Below are positions 42,096 to 42,746 of a stretch of 42,746 bases of DNA, one piece after another. Under the pieces are notes generated by a model. The model searched no databases and was not told the DNA's origin. It saw only the letters and a program-made list of their open reading frames with translations. Within the stretch, counting starts at the first letter, position 1, and each line of letters starts with the position of its first letter. A program made the translations under genes and the position numbers. Source of the stretch: Rhodobacteraceae bacterium SB2 (GTDB lineage: Bacteria > Pseudomonadota > Alphaproteobacteria > Rhodobacterales > Rhodobacteraceae); contig LGRT01000015.1 of the NCBI GenBank assembly GCA_001642945.1, forward strand, positions 1-42,746, in the 5' to 3' direction.

Positions 42096-42674
42096 ATGGC
42101 GAAACTTTATTTTCATTATTCTACGATGAATGCAGGAAAATCGACCTTACTGTTACAAGCAGCGCATAACTATCACGAACGAGGGATGAAAACCTATTTG
42201 TTGACGGCGCAGTTTGACCGCCGTGCGGGTGAGGGAAAAATTGCATCGCGGATCGGAGTAGAAAAAGCCGCTGACACATTTGCAACTGGTGAGAATTTAT
42301 ATCAAAAAATTCAGCGCCGCCTGTCAGATCGTTCCTGCGATTGTATCTTCATCGATGAAGCGCAGTTCCTCGAGCACGGCCAGGTTTGGCAATTGGCACA
42401 GGCGGTAGATGATTTGAAAGTTCCGGTCATGTGTTATGGCTTGCGGGTTGATTTTCAGGGCCAACTGTTTCCCGGCTCGGCAGCTCTTTTGGCGCTTGCG
42501 GATGAAATGCGAGAAATTAGAACCATCTGTCATTGCGGGAAAAAAGCGACGATGGTGATCCGGCAAGATGAGACGGGTCAGGTGATAACGCAAGGCGCAC
42601 AGGTGCAAATTGGCGGTAATGAAACCTATGTGTCTCTCTGCCGCCACCATTGGCGCGAAGCAACCGGGTCGTGA
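42096..42674 (+). CDS. tdk: Thymidine kinase
   Basis: A 192-residue type II thymidine kinase. P-loop YSTMNAGKSTLLLQ near residue 10, the catalytic/Walker B DEAQFL near 90, the lasso and the structural zinc Cys/His residues ICHCGKKATM and SLCRHHW at the C-terminus are present. It phosphorylates thymidine for salvage. The gene is complete; its stop lies only 17 bases from the IS tip, so its downstream context has been replaced by the element. Confidence 0.96.
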   Translation: MAKLYFHYSTMNAGKSTLLLQAAHNYHERGMKTYLLTAQFDRRAGEGKIASRIGVEKAADTFATGENLYQKIQRRLSDRSCDCIFIDEAQFLEHGQVWQLAQAVDDLKVPVMCYGLRVDFQGQLFPGSAALLALADEMREIRTICHCGKKATMVIRQDETGQVITQGAQVQIGGNETYVSLCRHHWREATGS

Positions 42675-42691
42675 ATTCACTTTTGAAACTG

Positions 42692-42746
42692 TGTCTAGCC
42701 CCCTATATTTGTCCATTGATTTTTGGTTTCTCTAATAAGGTTTCTG
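42692..42746 (-). mobile_element. Tip of an insertion sequence (right copy)
   Basis: Reverse complement of 9-63 with one mismatch. The outer end of the element faces left, beginning TGTCTAGCCCCCTATATTTG at 42692. The homology stops exactly at the TGTCTAG boundary on both sides, so the boundary of the element is well defined. The two copies show the same end of the element toward the interior, in opposite orientation. Confidence 0.6.

Noticed and set aside
1-42746. CRISPR array, tRNA or rRNA genes
   Set aside because: No regularly spaced repeats and no cloverleaf-like sequence with a GTTCRA-type loop were found by eye.

Overview
The window looks like a chromosomal segment of a marine alphaproteobacterium, most likely of the Rhodobacterales/Roseobacter group. 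I infer this from gene content, not from a marker gene. The content is a dense set of binding-protein-dependent transporters (one TRAP, two ABC) coupled to amino-acid, polyamine and aromatic-type catabolic enzymes, next to a housekeeping block (rpmB, meaB, hrpB, truA, argD-argF, apt, tdk). No rRNA, tRNA or CRISPR array was seen. Both ends carry the same 55-base sequence in inverted orientation (9-63 and 42692-42746). It looks like the tip of an insertion sequence, so the window probably ends where two IS copies face each other.

Layout. 1-5 kb is accessory and partly decayed: an IS end abutting the C-terminus of a tyrosine recombinase, an alpha/beta hydrolase overlapping an RraA-like gene, a hotdog thioesterase, and a 0.9-kb gene-poor stretch holding a small ORF with an unusual hairpin around its ribosome binding site. 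4.1-11.2 kb is a divergent catabolic locus: Asp/Glu racemase-family protein and LysR regulator on the minus strand; FAD amino-acid oxidase, three TRAP transporter genes and a BASS-like membrane carrier on the plus strand. 11.7-16.7 kb is a second module: an FAH-family hydrolase diverging from a GntR/FCD regulator, which is followed by an ABC transporter with two permeases whose binding-protein gene is frameshifted at a perfect hairpin. 17.1-22.5 kb, minus strand, is a polyamine-type operon (FAD oxidase, binding protein, ATPase, two permeases). 23.1-25.8 kb holds an isolated class II HMG-CoA reductase and an AT-rich sulfotransferase-like gene.

26.1-42.7 kb is mostly core: rhomboid protease, inositol monophosphatase family, DUF2177 protein, a copper-chaperone pair, L28, MeaB, a DUF3108 protein, HrpB, NUDIX, TruA, GNAT, flavin reductase, ArgD-ArgF, a DCC thiol-oxidoreductase, Apt, SulP and Tdk.

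Common threads. Three separate transport/degradation modules each pair uptake with an enzyme for the imported compound. In all three, a stable stem-loop sits just after the periplasmic binding-protein gene and before the membrane or ATPase genes, as expected if the binding protein is made in excess. The strongest oddities are the flanking inverted IS tips, the hairpin-located frameshift, the phased GACCAA/AACCAA repeats between the FAH and GntR genes, the start-codon hairpin at 3774-3806, and the lone degradative-type HMG-CoA reductase.
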